From Amoebidium appalachense (lineage: Eukaryota; Ichthyosporea), in contig CAVNZM010000008.1 of the NCBI GenBank assembly GCA_963693365.1, positions 4,526,001-4,590,000 on the forward strand: a stretch of 64,000 nucleotides of DNA, written 5' to 3'. The notes under the pieces are model-generated. The model worked only from the letters and a program-made list of their open reading frames with translations. It ran no database searches and was not told the DNA's origin. Every line of letters begins with the position of its first letter. Within the stretch, counting starts at the first letter, position 1. Made by a program: the position numbers and the translations under genes. Below are positions 10,690 through 22,610 of this stretch, piece after piece.

Positions 10690-11852
10690 TCATGCACCCC
10701 TGTTGCTTTTTCCGTTTTCGCACTATCGTGGCGTTGCTGTTTGGGTTGCGTTCTGCGAGTGGTGCTCGACCGTGTGGTGGTGTTTGCTGGGGCGTGCTGG
10801 TGGGGTCGGCTGTTTGCGCGGGGGGTTGGGTGGGGAGGGGGCCTGCCTGCTCGGGACGAATGTTGTGCACTGTACCGAACCGCTGTCTTGCTGTTTTGAG
10901 GGCAAAGACTTCTGCCTCCAATTCGGGTGTCGCCGGGTGTGCTCGAGGTATATTGTGCTGGTGCTCCAACCGTCATCAGAGTAGGCTAGCAACGCGTCTG
11001 GGTGGATATACTTAACGGCCGTTTCCATTTCCTCTGACATGAGACTCGAGGGCACTACAATGGTGGGTGGGAGGGCGTCACCGGACGCAACAGTAGTAGG
11101 AATGATGGATAGGTGCCAGTCTTGCTCCGCAAACCCATAGCCGACTTTGTATGTTTTTCATGTCTGTGACCGTGAGAAGTTTCTGACCCGCACGCACGTT
11201 GGTTATGCGCAGTTGTTTCTCGTCGTCATTGAACAGATTCTTCTCCACGTTTATTTGCTTTTCTTCCACCAGTTCCTCCACCATATCAAACCACGAATTC
11301 ATCGTCTCCTCCGTGAGAGCGGAAACGCGCGCTTTCAAAAGTTCGTTTGGTTTGCGGAAATTGAGGTTGTAATTATAACCGTGCTGTTTGGCACGGCGTT
11401 CGAACAAATTGAACCACCCCTCACCCGGAAGCCCGTCTGCTGTATTGAATTTTTTGCCGTTACGCTCAGCAATATCCCGTGCAGACCTGAGAACTTCAGC
11501 ACGAGAAACCCCCAACCCCCTCCCAGCCAGGAACACCAGCCCACTAGCAAGGCCAATCTCCTCAACTCAGTGTTAGAATGGGCTTAGGGCCCGGTTTCTT
11601 GTTTCCATACTCAGGGTCTTTTTTGTGTCTGTATAGGGTTGCAACGGAAATGCCAGTGGTTGCAGCTACTTCGGCAACCCGTTGCTTGACTGAGCTTCTC
11701 TTCTTTAGCTGTCTAGTTGCCTGTTCCATGAACATGGGATTATACTTGGGCCCGTACTTGTAACCCTGCTTTATTACACTAGGTGCACTGCGAGTGGGCC
11801 CTTTTTTGCGAAGCTTAGGCATATGCTTGTTTTTTTTGGGAGCCTTTGCCAT
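10290..11852 (-). pseudogene. Pogo/Tigger-like transposase, degraded
   Basis: Pieces in three frames. 11852-11562: basic N-terminus and a psq-type helix-turn-helix (VAATTGISVATLYRHKKDP). After a frameshift near 11565, 11561-11140: CENP-B/Tc5-type DNA-binding segment (GEGWFNLFERRAKQHGYNYN) and the region of the first catalytic Asp (LFNDDEKQ). After another shift near 11140: a DDE_1 segment recognisable as ASGDALPPTIVV followed by DDGWSTSTIYL (about 11105-10970). The rest of the catalytic core, with the second and third acidic residues, is missing, and the sequence jumps to a Lys/Glu-rich tail (10969-10290). It cannot encode an active enzyme. The 57.5-kb transposase retains the complementary C-terminal half. 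Confidence 0.8.
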
Positions 11853-12292
11853 TTTCTGACACGCAGTTACAACAGTGCTGTACTATGCTAGTGTTGTGGT
11901 CAGTAATGAAGGCCAATGCTACCCCGAGCATCACGTGCTCACACCAGCTACGTACCCCTACACAATTACACCCAAACAAAGGCAAAAACTACTCAGAAAC
12001 ACTTATTTAGTTGAAAAGAAAGTGGTTTGTGCCCGTTTATTATGTAGAAAACATGTCCGAAGGGTTTTGGCCAGCAGCTCATGAGAGCTCACATTTCACG
12101 TTCTAGGTATCGGAGAAGCGCCGTTTTTTTTTGCCGTTGCAGGCCTGAGTGCCAGTAACCGCCCCACCCATTTCCCCGCCCATATTCAAACAAAACCAAT
12201 GAGAAAAAACGCACAAAAAAAGAAAATAACCAAGTATGGGATCATAAGTTTCTCACGATTTACAGGGCTCTCAAGATTTGCAGGTTTGCCCC

Positions 12293-12334
12293 TACATACC
12301 TGCCAAGGAAAGTGATCGAAGTGAAAATGAAGTC
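12293..12334 (+). repeat. Remnant of the ~100-bp tandem repeat
   Basis: tacatacctgcc followed by ggaaagtgatcgaagtgaaaatgaagtc matches the 9.2-9.6 kb unit, with the middle of the unit deleted. It is the right flank of the pogo-like insertion. Confidence 0.85.
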
Positions 12335-13387
12335 TGAATGCACGTCAAGTTACAAAAAGCAGCACAATCGGATGAAGCCCAGCGGGCCGGCCGGCGGCCG
12401 AGGCGCTGGCGCAGCAAGGCCTCCCAATTAGCTCACCGGGCCGAGGCACGGGTCGTCACATAGGAATGATGACGTCATCAAGGGTAGGGCCATGTTTCGC
12501 CGATTCACAGTGTGCCGGAGTATGGCATAGTGTAGTGAAGTGCGTATGTTCGCGACCCTTTTCGTGAGGTTTTCCTGCAGTAGTAACGCGAAAAAGATAG
12601 GTAGTGCCTCTATAGACACTCTCAGCAGCTACCCATTTGTCATAAGCTTGTGCTTTCTGCAGCTAAAAGCCGAAATACAGGCATCAACCGCGTGCATCTT
12701 GTTTTGGGTTCGGCCGATGAGCGCCCATTGACCAGCGAACTGAGCAGTTCGGCTAACTTACAGACTCACGTTCAAAACTCGGCAGATATTTTCACACAAA
12801 ACTTGAGCATCTGAATAGATTAACTCGGGCCAGGATAAATAGCGTGATGCTTTGAATACAAAGGCCCGGCGCCACCATCCCTCCTCAGCATCACTCCCCA
12901 TTTCGCCCTTTTTCCTTCGGATCCTCTTCTTCACTAGATCTATTCTCCTCCACCTCGAAAGAAAACACCACTACTACCACCACCAGAACGTGTTCCCTTT
13001 CTCCCACCTTCCCTCTCTCGACCAACTGATTCACCACCACCACAAACATCACTTCCCCCTTACTCCCCCCTCCCCCCCCCCCCCCCCCCCCACCCCACCC
13101 CACCCCACCCCCACCCCCACCTCCGGCCACACACAAACACACCTTCCCACCCCCAATTTTTTACTCCTGATCCACCTTAAAGGCCTACTCAAGCCTTATA
13201 TACGTAGCTCTGCTCCTCGAAGGAAACCACCGCTGTTACCACCACCACAACTACACGCTCCCTCACTTACACCTCCCCTCTAACCCCCGTATCCACCAGC
13301 ACAGCTAAAATCCCTACCACCCTTCCTCCCCTGTTCTCCCCCGTGAACCCTCTTCGGATCCGACATCCGACTAGATCTGTTTTCTCA

Positions 13388-13420
<33 letters not shown>

Positions 13421-14575
13421 CCCTTCCTCTCTCTTGGCGCCACTTTCTCCGGATCCGCTTCCAGTGGGACACTTGTAAGACATGCAAACACCCAAAACAA
13501 AAGATGCAGATGATCTCATTCAGAGTAGTTACAGTGAAGGTGTGCCCTGGGAAACACCTGGCAGGTGTGATTCTAAACGGCAGTCACTGGCAGTCTCACC
13601 AACGTAATATTCACATCCCGACGTTCCTCTGGCAAGATGGCCCGGCACAGTACGGTATTCTGTACGCTCATGCCCCGCAGGGCAAGCCTACAGTGGGCGT
13701 GGCCGGTTCAATAGTCTACGGGTATAGTGGGGCCTTGTTGACTACCTCCATCGTCACAATAAAAGCACCGTCCGCGTCCTCGCCGGCTATCCCTGCTCCA
13801 AGACGGTGAGGCGCTCCAGAAACTTCGTGGTGGAGATCCTGAGGGCCAGCCGGGCAGATCTGCCTGCTTGCGCATGCTTAAGCCCTACTGCTTCAAGACT
13901 TGGTGTGTGACTGAGGTCTGGCCAGCCAGATTTGGGAAAGCCCAGGGTTGGGAGGATGAGTCGGTGGGTGGGTGGGTGGTGATGGTGGTGGTGGTGGTGG
14001 GGGGGGGGTTGGGGGGGGGGGGAGGGGGGGGGGGGGTTAGGTTAGGTTAGAAATTCGTCTCCTGTATAAGTTCATACTCTGCCAAAGTTTATCCGCTGAG
14101 ATCCGCTCCTATGTGACTAAGTGCCTCACCAGCACGGAGCTGGAGGGCAAACTTGCACAAACTTCTACATGCCGGCCTCCAAATTCTCTTGGTCGCACCC
14201 TCGCGGTTCAGCAAGCCAAGAAACGTCCCTGAGACTGCAGCATTAATTACACCATTACTAAGACGTGACATCTGTTCGAGAACGTTTGGAGCTTGCAACG
14301 CGCGGGCCGCTCGGGGCCGGTGAGCCGCTAAACAACGATTGCGTCTCGCTGTTTAGCGTAAATATTGCACAAGTTTTGCGCTAAATCTAGTCTAACCAGG
14401 AGGGGTACGTCAGATCACAGGTTTCAAGAGCCCTACCCTTTCTTACGTCATCCGGAGTATTAGTCTAGTGCGCGCCTCGGTCCGGTGAGCTCTTTTGGAG
14501 GCCTTGTGGCGCAGCCCCGGTGATGGGATGATTAGCCATAAATGGAAGGTAAAGAGTAGTAGATGTTAGCTAAAT
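12335..14575. other. No recognised gene; two poly-C tracts and a G-rich stretch
   Basis: Pyrimidine-rich DNA with C-runs at 13071-13091 and 13389-13419 and a G/T-rich stretch at 13970-14040, followed by three TTAGG-like units (14037-14050), too few to be telomeric. An open frame at 13504-13809 (101 codons) has no recognised domain. Sequence just upstream of 14576 may be the 5' part of the LINE. Confidence 0.4.
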
Positions 14576-14871
14576 ATGGCTATGACAAGGCCTTTTTTGG
14601 GTCTTTACCGTTTTCGGAAGTTCCCTTTTCCCCTTAGATCTTGGCCTCACTCCGGCATAGTGTTCATCGCCGCCTCCCACTTTGTTAACCACTGTTCAGT
14701 TATAGCACGTACAATACACACACTCACCATCTCAGTTTGTGGCCATATATGCACTTTTGTTTATTTTCCACCTAGCCTTCCATTGCTAGCACTTAAACAC
14801 GAACTTAACACCATCGCCCCACATAACCCCACACTAGTGTTAGGAGACTTTAAGGGGATCACATTGCTGTG
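14576..14871 (+). pseudogene. LINE endonuclease, N-terminal fragment
   Basis: The translated segment SGIVFIAASHF...HICTFVYFPPSLPL...HNPTLVLGDFK has the layout of an apurinic-type endonuclease of non-LTR retrotransposons: the beta-strand before vY.P and the LGDFN motif, here LGDFK. Coding similarity stops at about 14855. The matching C-terminal endonuclease motif (SDHLP) is 5 kb downstream at about 19780, so I read the two as one LINE split by an insertion. Confidence 0.6.
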
Positions 14872-15343
14872 ATTTTTGGAAATTCCACGCATTCGATTGG
14901 ATACCGGTTATCCAATCGAAGAGTTTATATTGAATTGAATCTAAAATATATAGACTTTTTTGGTTAGTCAAGATCCGGTATTACCATTGGCTGTAGGAAT
15001 CACGATTTTGGCCGCGAAGACCCACAGTCGTGATTTCGGGGCCGAAAAGTGCCTGTAAATTTTAGTAGCCTATCGAAAGTACATCATAAATTGGATTGTG
15101 TCGCACGGTGTCAACGGCAGCCACACACAGGCTTTCCTGCCAAAGTTTGGCGCGAAACAACAGAGCTTTCCGGCCGAGGACGGCGTCCTGCCGGCCCGCC
15201 CTGCGGCGCCTGGAGCGCCCAGCGGTGGTTGCCTGCACCCCAGGGGGAGCATGGTGGACGCAGGGGAAAAGAAATGACAGCAATAAAACAGGAACTAGTA
15301 CACCTCATTTGTTCATCACATCTTTTTTCAAACATGTTCGAAC

Positions 15344-16001
15344 ATGGCGGACAAGAAAGGTAGGAAGAGAGTACAAAAACGCTCAGACAATGCTACCAAG
15401 CTCACAAAGAAACAGCTACTAAAACTGCTAGCTGAACGCAAGAGAAAGAATAACGTCGAAGAAGAAAACAACACAGACACTAGTGCAGAGGATACACAAC
15501 GGGAAACCACACAGGAACAGAGCGAGGTTAGCTCAAACAGTCAGGAAAGCACCCATAGTGAGACCAGCGCTAATACTGGGGGAGGGGGGGTATCACACCC
15601 TTCCCCCACCCATAGTAGCCCCAATAGCCCTAGAGTAGGTAAAAGCGATTCGGAGGAAGAATGCACCCCCCCCTCGCAAAAAGCACAGAGCAGAGCTTGA
15701 AGCTACAAACACACATGCAAACACACCCACACCCACAACCACACCACGGACCGACCCCGCAGAGGGAGCAGCACGGCATGCTGTCGAGGTTGAAAATCAT
15801 AGCGACGATTCCCACTCAGGTAGTGATGGCGATGACAGCAGCAGCGATGCTGAGGATGCGGGCAAGGAAAGCAGTAGCAGTGTTGGGGGCTACAAGTCCA
15901 TAGGCTCTAGTGACTATTCAGACGCCGTTCCCCTCAGAGTGATGGTCCGCCTTAGAGAACGTAGGGGTTCTCTGGGGACCGAAAATGTCATCTTCACTTG
16001 A
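15344..16001 (+). CDS. Hypothetical Ser/Glu/Asp-rich protein, one frameshift
   Basis: ATG at 15344 in good context (aacATGGcg). Begins with a basic, helical stretch (MADKKGRKRVQKRSDNATKL, then a Lys/Leu/Arg segment), followed by a Ser/Thr/Glu-rich disordered region. The frame closes at 15700, but a one-base change in the C-run at about 15665-15673 continues it as an acidic Ser/Asp-rich tail (SDDSHSGSDGDDSSSDAEDA) ending in a short folded-looking stretch (VPLRVMVRLRERRG) and a TGA at about 16001. Composition suggests a nuclear or chromatin-type protein or the accessory ORF of a transposon. No domain recognised. Confidence 0.4.
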
Positions 16002-17560
16002 TTCTCAGCAAGACTTAGAAGTTGAGTTTTGTATTTATTTATTAGTTGTTGTAGTTTGTTTCCTTTTCCTTTCTTCATTTCTTTCTTTCTTTTCCGTTTC
16101 CGTGTACACGACATCTTAGATCTGTGTACGTATCGACATACTTAGCTCGCGCACACGTATTGTCGTTTGCGTCAAAATCTATATATGTCATCCAATCATA
16201 TCTCATTTGTATTTTCCCAAATATAGTAACTTACATTCCTTTCTCATTCCTTTCCCACGACGTAGCATTGTGCTATGTTCTCCAACTATTAGGAATAATT
16301 ATATTTAGACGTGTTATGATAAGAACATGTATAAATGTATGTTATGAATTAATAGTTACATAAGTGGTTTCATTTTGTTAAATGTTTCCGTGCTTTTATT
16401 AGAAGTTTCTTTCATTAGAGGATTGAGTTTTATATTCTATGTGTCGACAGACATTTTAATCGATATATTTTACGCTGATAGTTTTCGTCCTTTTGATTGG
16501 TTTATCGTTTCACATTCCCAAGTATAAAAGGGACCTCATCTTGAAATAAATCATAAGCAGTCGTATTCATTTCCTATCGAAAGGAAGGCATCCTTGTACA
16601 CTGATTTGATTGGCCAGATCCTGGATCAATAAGTTGAAATAAACACGGCCGTATGTCCGTGCAATGTACTCTGATCATGTCTTATAACCACGTGTCTGGA
16701 GACCATGGGAAACTCCCATGAACCATCTATCTTACCAGAAGCATGCAAAAGATTACGAAGATTTATTCCCGTTATTAGTGTAACACATATTTGCTAACAT
16801 ATTACGTCTGAAAACAATGAACATATGTATACGCGTGCACCTGTACGCGAAAGGCAATCTAATTATGGAATGTTGTGAATGAGTGTGAGCGAATGAGCAA
16901 TCAATAGACTTAGCTATATATGGCGAAAAGCCATGAGCCAAGAGCCACGAGCCGATTGCCATGAGGCTTGTACTTATATTCTTACAGAGAGATGAAATCG
17001 ATTAACAGAAGTGTGTAAATAATTAACAATGATATAAGGCTGATATATATCTGTCATTCTAGAGAAATATGTAGTAACTTGTAATGTAAATATGCCCTGT
17101 ACGTACTGTCTCTATATGATAAGTAGCTGTGAGCCGGATCCACTCATAAGGTCTTATAGGATGACATCATAGTGAGCAAAGAATAGATCGAATAGATTGA
17201 TTGGTTAGATCTGTAGCCGCGCACTTTGTACATAGATGTCGGAACTCTTTTAACATAATATTTAGTGTAGCCAAGAGCGCTAGAAAGTATAAAAGGTAGT
17301 TAGAATTCGTTAGTTAGGGAGGGTCTTTCCCCTTCTTAGTACATGGTCACAACTAAGGGAAATAACACGCATAGAATTAGGCATTGCTTGTCTATGGTCA
17401 TCACTATTGCCTGTAGGCCATCGTATTGATACAGTCACGTACAGTTCCCTCGTCACATCTACATTACGGCCAGGTTGCCACAGCTTATGAGCATCAATAA
17501 ACGTCCAAGTATTCATAAATTGCCATACTTAGTGTGTAACAGACCGCCGTCCTCAACGCT

Positions 17561-18133
17561 ATGGTTCCAGAAATCGTTCCACCTCTCCGGTTGTGTTTTT
17601 CCCGTGTGTCTCTGTGTTGTGTATATCATAACACCCATCTGTGCTCTCTGCTTCTCCGTTTACCTGACCCACCCGCAGCTAGCGTCGACCCGGTTGATGC
17701 ACAAAACGCGAGTGCACAAGAAACAGACACCACAGCCCCACTATCTATAAATCCGGATGCAACCACCAACCCCACCAGCTCACCAACCCGAGGCCCACCC
17801 CCTAAAAAACCACGTATGCCACGTACACACCCAGATGAAAGCACAATCGAAGAGGGGCTCAAGTTTTCTAATGCTGGTCTTGATGGGAAATCGATAAAGC
17901 CCATGTACATAATCCAACACGTAGACATTCTCATACAGACCATTTGTGACAACATCATGCTTTGTAAACATTGTCAAAAACCATACACGAGACGCTCCGC
18001 ACATGCGAGACGGACACGGGTACCCTTGGGCAAACCCTTGACCTCGATGCTTGCAACGTGGTACAAGTTGAACACAAAACACCTGTTTTTAGGGACGAGA
18101 CCACCAACAGGCATACCATTCGGATTTATGTAG
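17561..18133 (+). CDS. Hypothetical ORF with PPPKKPR motif and a CxxC pair
   Basis: ATG at 17561. The middle part is Thr/Pro-rich with a nuclear-localisation-like PPPKKPRMPRTHP, then an ordered-looking segment (STIEEGLKFSNAGLDGKSIK) and a CKHC pair. The C-terminal third overlaps a protein-like ORF on the other strand, so at least one of the two is not real there. No family recognised. Confidence 0.25.
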   Translation: MVPEIVPPLRLCFSRVSLCCVYHNTHLCSLLLRLPDPPAASVDPVDAQNASAQETDTTAPLSINPDATTNPTSSPTRGPPPKKPRMPRTHPDESTIEEGLKFSNAGLDGKSIKPMYIIQHVDILIQTICDNIMLCKHCQKPYTRRSAHARRTRVPLGKPLTSMLATWYKLNTKHLFLGTRPPTGIPFGFM

Positions 18134-18521
18134 TGACGGTACTTGTTATAAAAAACTTCATCGTCTAGTGCAGCTATATCTTGCACCTCTTGAACGAGTG
18201 AGTGTTCGCACGCACATTACAGCTCGGGCGTCCCTTGACAGTCAGGGCAAACAGCGAACTCGTCGTTCTCACTCATATTTACTTAGTATGTGCGCGTTTG
18301 AACAACAAAGAAAGTGAGCATTTCTGGGCGTGTCACGCCTTTTGTACCCTCACGTCGCGAGGAGGAACTTCGAGGAGGGTAAAAAAATCAAGGCGAACAA
18401 TGTTCCCTTTGGCGTTCACTATGACAAGAGCCCCAACGTGCCCAGTAGCGTTGATATAATACACACATGTATAAGCCATAAAACAATACGTAAACGCTTC
18501 ATTGGTAAGGTAAAGAATCAA
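17974..18521 (-). CDS. Hypothetical antisense ORFs, possibly one broken gene
   Basis: On the - strand, 18521-18333 and 18186-17974 each give protein-like sequence (YYINATGHVGALVIVNAKGN; NPNGMPVGGLVPKNRCFVFN), and between them is a short frame beginning MSENDEFAVCPDCQGTPEL with a CPDC zinc-type pair. Joined they would need two frameshifts. They compete with the + strand ORF ending at 18133. No family recognised. Confidence 0.25.
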
Positions 18522-19504
18522 TATTCATGCATATCATATATGAAGGCCGTATGAATTCGTACTCAAGGCTTCTTCTTCCTATGCACCGCCGAGGCCGGAG
18601 GGTGTTGCCCTACCTAGCTCCAACTACAGCCTTGCCTACCAAGTAGCCTGAAAACCACATAGCGCATGACAATAATCCAATGGCAGATAGCCTTTTTAGG
18701 GTCCCTAGTGCACTAATTGGAAAAATGGCATATAGTTAATATATATATTTGCCATGAAAAGCCTTACTATACTCTAAAATTGAATAAATATTTATATACA
18801 TATAACCACGTTTTTACCGACAGGTACTACACAACAGCGCCTTGGTTTGTATAACTCACGGGAACACGTGCACGAAGGATTGCATCTATGTAAAGCCCAA
18901 TCAAATCTTTCTGTTGATCCAGCATTTCGGCACCCAAAAAACCTCATTGCGCGATCTGATTGGCTTTGCGAGGTCGACTGGCGGGAAAGCGAATGCATGT
19001 ACAGCCAATCACACGAGACTGGCGTGCACTGAATTTTGGGTGGTCGAGAGTAGGGCAAACACACGCCGTACGGGCTGGAAAGAGGCCTCTGCGAACCAGA
19101 TGCAGACCGCCGTAAACCTATCCAAAACCTAGGAAAGTGGGGTTGGAAACTTCACCACTGAATATCCCCCTCCGGCGGTCGTTCCCCGTTTCCCTTCCCG
19201 ACGCCCCCTTTGATACCCTTACTATACAGCACCCACCGTCTATTAGGAAGCAAGCCCTGGGAATTTTGCTGAAGGAAAATGACATTCGTACGCCTTTAGT
19301 ATATATTAAAATAAGAATTACCAAGGCTGTAGGTGCTCCTTACGACTTTTTTTTCGAGGTGGATCTGGTTCCTAGAAAACCAGCTGTGGTCATTACGCTA
19401 TATGCGCCCGCGATCTATTGGTTGAGGCGATCATCTCTCTAAGTGCGGCTCACTAATAGCCGGTCCAAATCGCCGCTTGATTGGATCAAAGTCACGCTTC
19501 TATT

Positions 19505-20952
19505 TTATTCAATAAATCCGGAGATATATGACCCGAAAACCCACCCACTAGATCCCCTTAATAGCCCGCTAGTTACCACCCCACACCCCCTACACGGCCA
19601 CCCACAGGCCCTACTTAAACCCAACCACCCACGCACGCCAACCGTGACCTTTCACACTTTTGTTACAGCCTTACGCCTTACTCTTCCATCTGTAGTACAA
19701 GAACACCGCACGGAGTGGGGGGCAGCCTCTGGTCCTTGCACCTTACACATACACCACAACCTACACCCACCACCGTCAGACCACCTACCTATAGTCTTTC
19801 GCACTACACTTAGCCTTTCTACGCCGTCACCACAACACACTTACAGACTTAACGTACGCGAACTTAAAAGCCAGCGCGGCCAAGCAGACACTCGCTTCTT
19901 TTTCCAGACGGTGCAACCGAGTCTATTATCGCTTGTGCGTGATGGACGCCAAACCCCGCTACGCACCGACCAGACCTTCATCGATAGCGTCTGGTCTACA
20001 GTACGAGAAACCTTGTGGAACATAGGTGAATATGCCTGTTTAGGTGCCCAAGTTTACCCACAAGCACGAACTACACACACTCGCGGCCCTCGAGCGGAGG
20101 CTGCCTTACGTAAGCCTCTACCGTATCACATGCTATTGGGTAATATTCGGAAGATTGATCGCGGCGATCATTCGATTCGAATAACGGCCGACCAGTCATC
20201 CGACCCGGAATCTGCAACCGATTCCTTTTACGGCACCCTGTTTAAACGTAACCCAACATGTACGGCCACGGACCTGGGGCAGGCGCCCCCTCCTGTTTTT
20301 GTTCCACCCTCCGACACACCACCACCCCCACACACGGCGTGGCCAGCGGTGCCGGCTGAGTTTGGGGCTGAATTGGGGGAACTTTTTACTGGCAGATGCG
20401 GTATGGCAGTTAGTCTCCCGTTACCCGTCCCTCAAAGAGTGCGGGCCGGACGGCATTCCTATCATAATGGCACTACTTAAGGTACTCATCCCACCCCGAC
20501 CCGAGAAAGACGAAAAGCGTGGCCCGCCGCCACCACTTACGTGTATTCTTAGCGAGTTGTTTAGCTGGTATTCTGATGTCGGTAAAGTGCCCTCGGAGTG
20601 GCTAGCCACCTTAGTGTTTCCCATCAAGAAAACGGTTGCACAGGGTCCCATTCACGAATTTCTCCCTATCACCCTTACGTCCGTTTTTCGCCGATTATTC
20701 GAAAGTGGCCTTTTACAGGCCTTTTCCCGTAACCCCACCCTTAAGCAGGCTTCCCAGCTGAGCCCTCTTCCGGCGGCGTTTCGGCATCGACACTCATGTT
20801 ACGCACAAATCCTCACTCTACATAATGCAACTCAAAGTGATACCGAGCACCTCGTATTTATCGATTTTAAGAACGCGTACGACACGGACGACCTCCCTCG
20901 CCTGTGGGCCAAGTTGGCCACTCGCGGTGTCCCATTCCAAATGGGTCGGCTA
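19505..20952 (+). pseudogene. LINE endonuclease C-terminus and first half of RT
   Basis: The first frame (to about 20385) ends the endonuclease domain with SDHLPIVF at about 19780 and then the linker to RT. After a frameshift near 20385 a second frame carries RT motifs 0-2 of non-LTR elements: GPDGIPIIM (about 20450), SEWLATLVFPIKK, FLPITLTSVFRRLFE, AAFRHRHSCYAQIL and VFIDFKNAYD (about 20860). The domain is cut after RLWAKLATRGVPFQMGRL by R1 and resumes at 22611. Confidence 0.82.
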
Positions 20953-21061
20953 CAGTATGCGTCCACGCATAACATACCGCCCCGACAAGGGTCGAGGTCG
21001 TTATGTTAAATTTTAATTAGTATCTAAAAATAGGCTCCCAGAGCCCGTCTCGATTATGTTT

Positions 21062-21062
<1 letters not shown>

Positions 21063-21105
<43 letters not shown>
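21063..21105 (+). repeat. C43 homopolymer
   Basis: 43 consecutive C inside R1, followed by (CCCG)n-like sequence. The equivalent tract in R2 (23811-23829) is 19 C. Confidence 0.97.
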
Positions 21106-21106
<1 letters not shown>

Positions 21107-21375
21107 CCCGCCCGCCCGCCCCGCCCCGCCCGCCCTCCCGCCCGCCCAGGAGGCCACACTGGGCCTCTCCATCGGGCGGGGAATCCGCAAACCGCTAAAT
21201 GACATAAATATAGTAGTAAACAAATAATAAATTGATCAAATGAATGAATAAACAAAGAATACTTATACTAGTTCCTTTTTGAGATGGTGAGAAAAAAAAA
21301 AAAGGGAAATTCGGGGGGGAAAAAAAAACTTTCAAAAAAAAAAAAAAAGAAGCTGAAAGCGTGAAAGAGGGCCTA

Positions 21376-21518
<143 letters not shown>

Positions 21519-21677
21519 TAATCTAAATCAATACTTGAAATTTAAAGTCTAGGATTTAGTACATCAAGTCCCCCCCCCCCACCCCCCTCCCCTCCTCCCC
21601 AACCCGCTAAATAAGTAAATATAGAGGAAATCAATAAGTATTTGATTCAAATAATAATAAAAACATACTAATTTTTT

Positions 21678-21704
21678 TCAAGGGGACCAAACCAAAAAAG
21701 AAAT

Positions 21705-21735
<31 letters not shown>

Positions 21736-22184
21736 AACTCATACAAACAAGGACGTACTAGTCTTTCTGCTCCCTCACACCTTACTCTCACACCACGAAT
21801 TTGGCACCACACACCTACACGAGTAAGAGGCAACCCCTCCCCCTTCGCCTCATACAAATCCGTATTCAGGGTTTCATCAAGCTCCAAACCATTACCGTAA
21901 CTCACACGGAAAAGACTCAGCGATTCCGCGCGTGTGGGGGCTCTGCGGCTCTCTAAACTCTCCATGTGCGAGCGCAATTGTGATTTTGCCGTTTCGGCTT
22001 GTGCAATTGCACGTGTGGTTGCGTTGTTGATTGTGTTGTTTGCGTTTACAAAACCCTCAGAAATGATTGCTTGGGCTTCTTGGGTAGTTTCCTGAAACTT
22101 GTCTGTGGCCTCATTTACTGTGTGCAGTGCACTATTCAACGCCCCAAGTGCAGCTGCCTGCACCTGGACTACTGGCTTGGTCAT
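21678..22184 (-). CDS. R1 coiled-coil protein, unknown function
   Basis: ATG at 22184-22182. Residues 1-90 are Ala/Asn/Gln/Glu-rich with heptad-like spacing (ALNSALHTVNEATDKFQETT, then further amphipathic helix), and a short conserved C-terminal part follows (LFRVSYGNGLELDETLNTDL). From about 21770 on the frame runs into (CA)n, so the true product is probably 130-140 residues. The ORF is the only one in the element and is conserved in R2, which argues it was once functional. It resembles no transposase I know. Confidence 0.5.
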
Positions 22185-22610
22185 GATTGGTGGGTTTAAT
22201 ATGCATTCAACCTGCCTATATGACTAGGATGTAAAAACTAGCTATACAAGACTGCTTCGAACTAGTTGGGGCCTTCGTATGTTTCTGCTCGTTTATCGAC
22301 ATAGTCGGCCACATGAGTCCTTTGCATACCATGCGATGTGCGGCCGCCGCCTATCATTGGCCCTGGTGAGCTTTGGGCGGTCGTTGAAATCACGGCGAAC
22401 CACTGTTTTGCCTGGGAAAGAGATCGAAATACTAAACATAGGGGGTCTAAACTGACCAGATAAACCCGATTACTCGTCCTACTATGTATAGGACCCCTTG
22501 GTGCGCTAACATAATCCCGAAAAATGACCGAGGTCAGTATGTTAAGATTTTTGAAAATCGGCGTCGACGTTATGTTGTGCGTGGAGTATGTTATGCGTGG
22601 ACGCATACTG

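Larger units (their letters stand above)
9610..12292 (-). mobile_element. Pogo-like DNA transposon (TA target, GGGG-ended TIRs)
   Basis: Inverted ends: left GGGGTAAACCTGCAAATCGT at 9610, and the reverse complement of the right end begins GGGGCAAACCTGCAAATCTT; about 22 of 24 bases agree. TA flanks both sides (9608-9609 and 12293-12294), and removing the element plus one TA restores the interrupted tandem-repeat unit apart from one base. The right end has an extra internal copy of the AAATCGTGAGA motif. Inside is a degraded transposase on the - strand and a separate small + strand ORF. TA duplication and the CENP-B/Tigger-like transposase place it in the Tc1/mariner-pogo group. Confidence 0.88.
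14872..19504. mobile_element. Unidentified ~4.6-kb segment splitting the LINE endonuclease
   Basis: Lies between the LGDF and SDHLP halves of one endonuclease domain. No terminal inverted repeat or clear target duplication could be found. Near its left edge is a 12-base-arm hairpin (TTCGATTGGATA / TATCCAATCGAA, 14892-14920). It holds one acidic ORF (15344-16001), ambiguous ORFs near 17.5-18.5 kb, and two TATA-like sites (agtataaaag at about 16520 and 17287). A hairpin CATGGGA-AAC-TCCCATG sits at about 16706. It may be a DNA transposon or several nested elements; not resolved. Confidence 0.35.

Noticed and set aside
10466-11015. Membrane-like + strand ORFs (Cys/Leu-rich)
   Set aside because: Antisense of the Lys/Glu- and Pro-rich transposase tail.
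13504-13809. 101-codon open frame as a gene
   Set aside because: No domain, no neighbour support, surrounded by low-complexity DNA; left uncalled.
14034-14051. Telomere-like (TTAGG)n
   Set aside because: Only three units next to a G-rich stretch; too short for a telomere or interstitial telomeric array.
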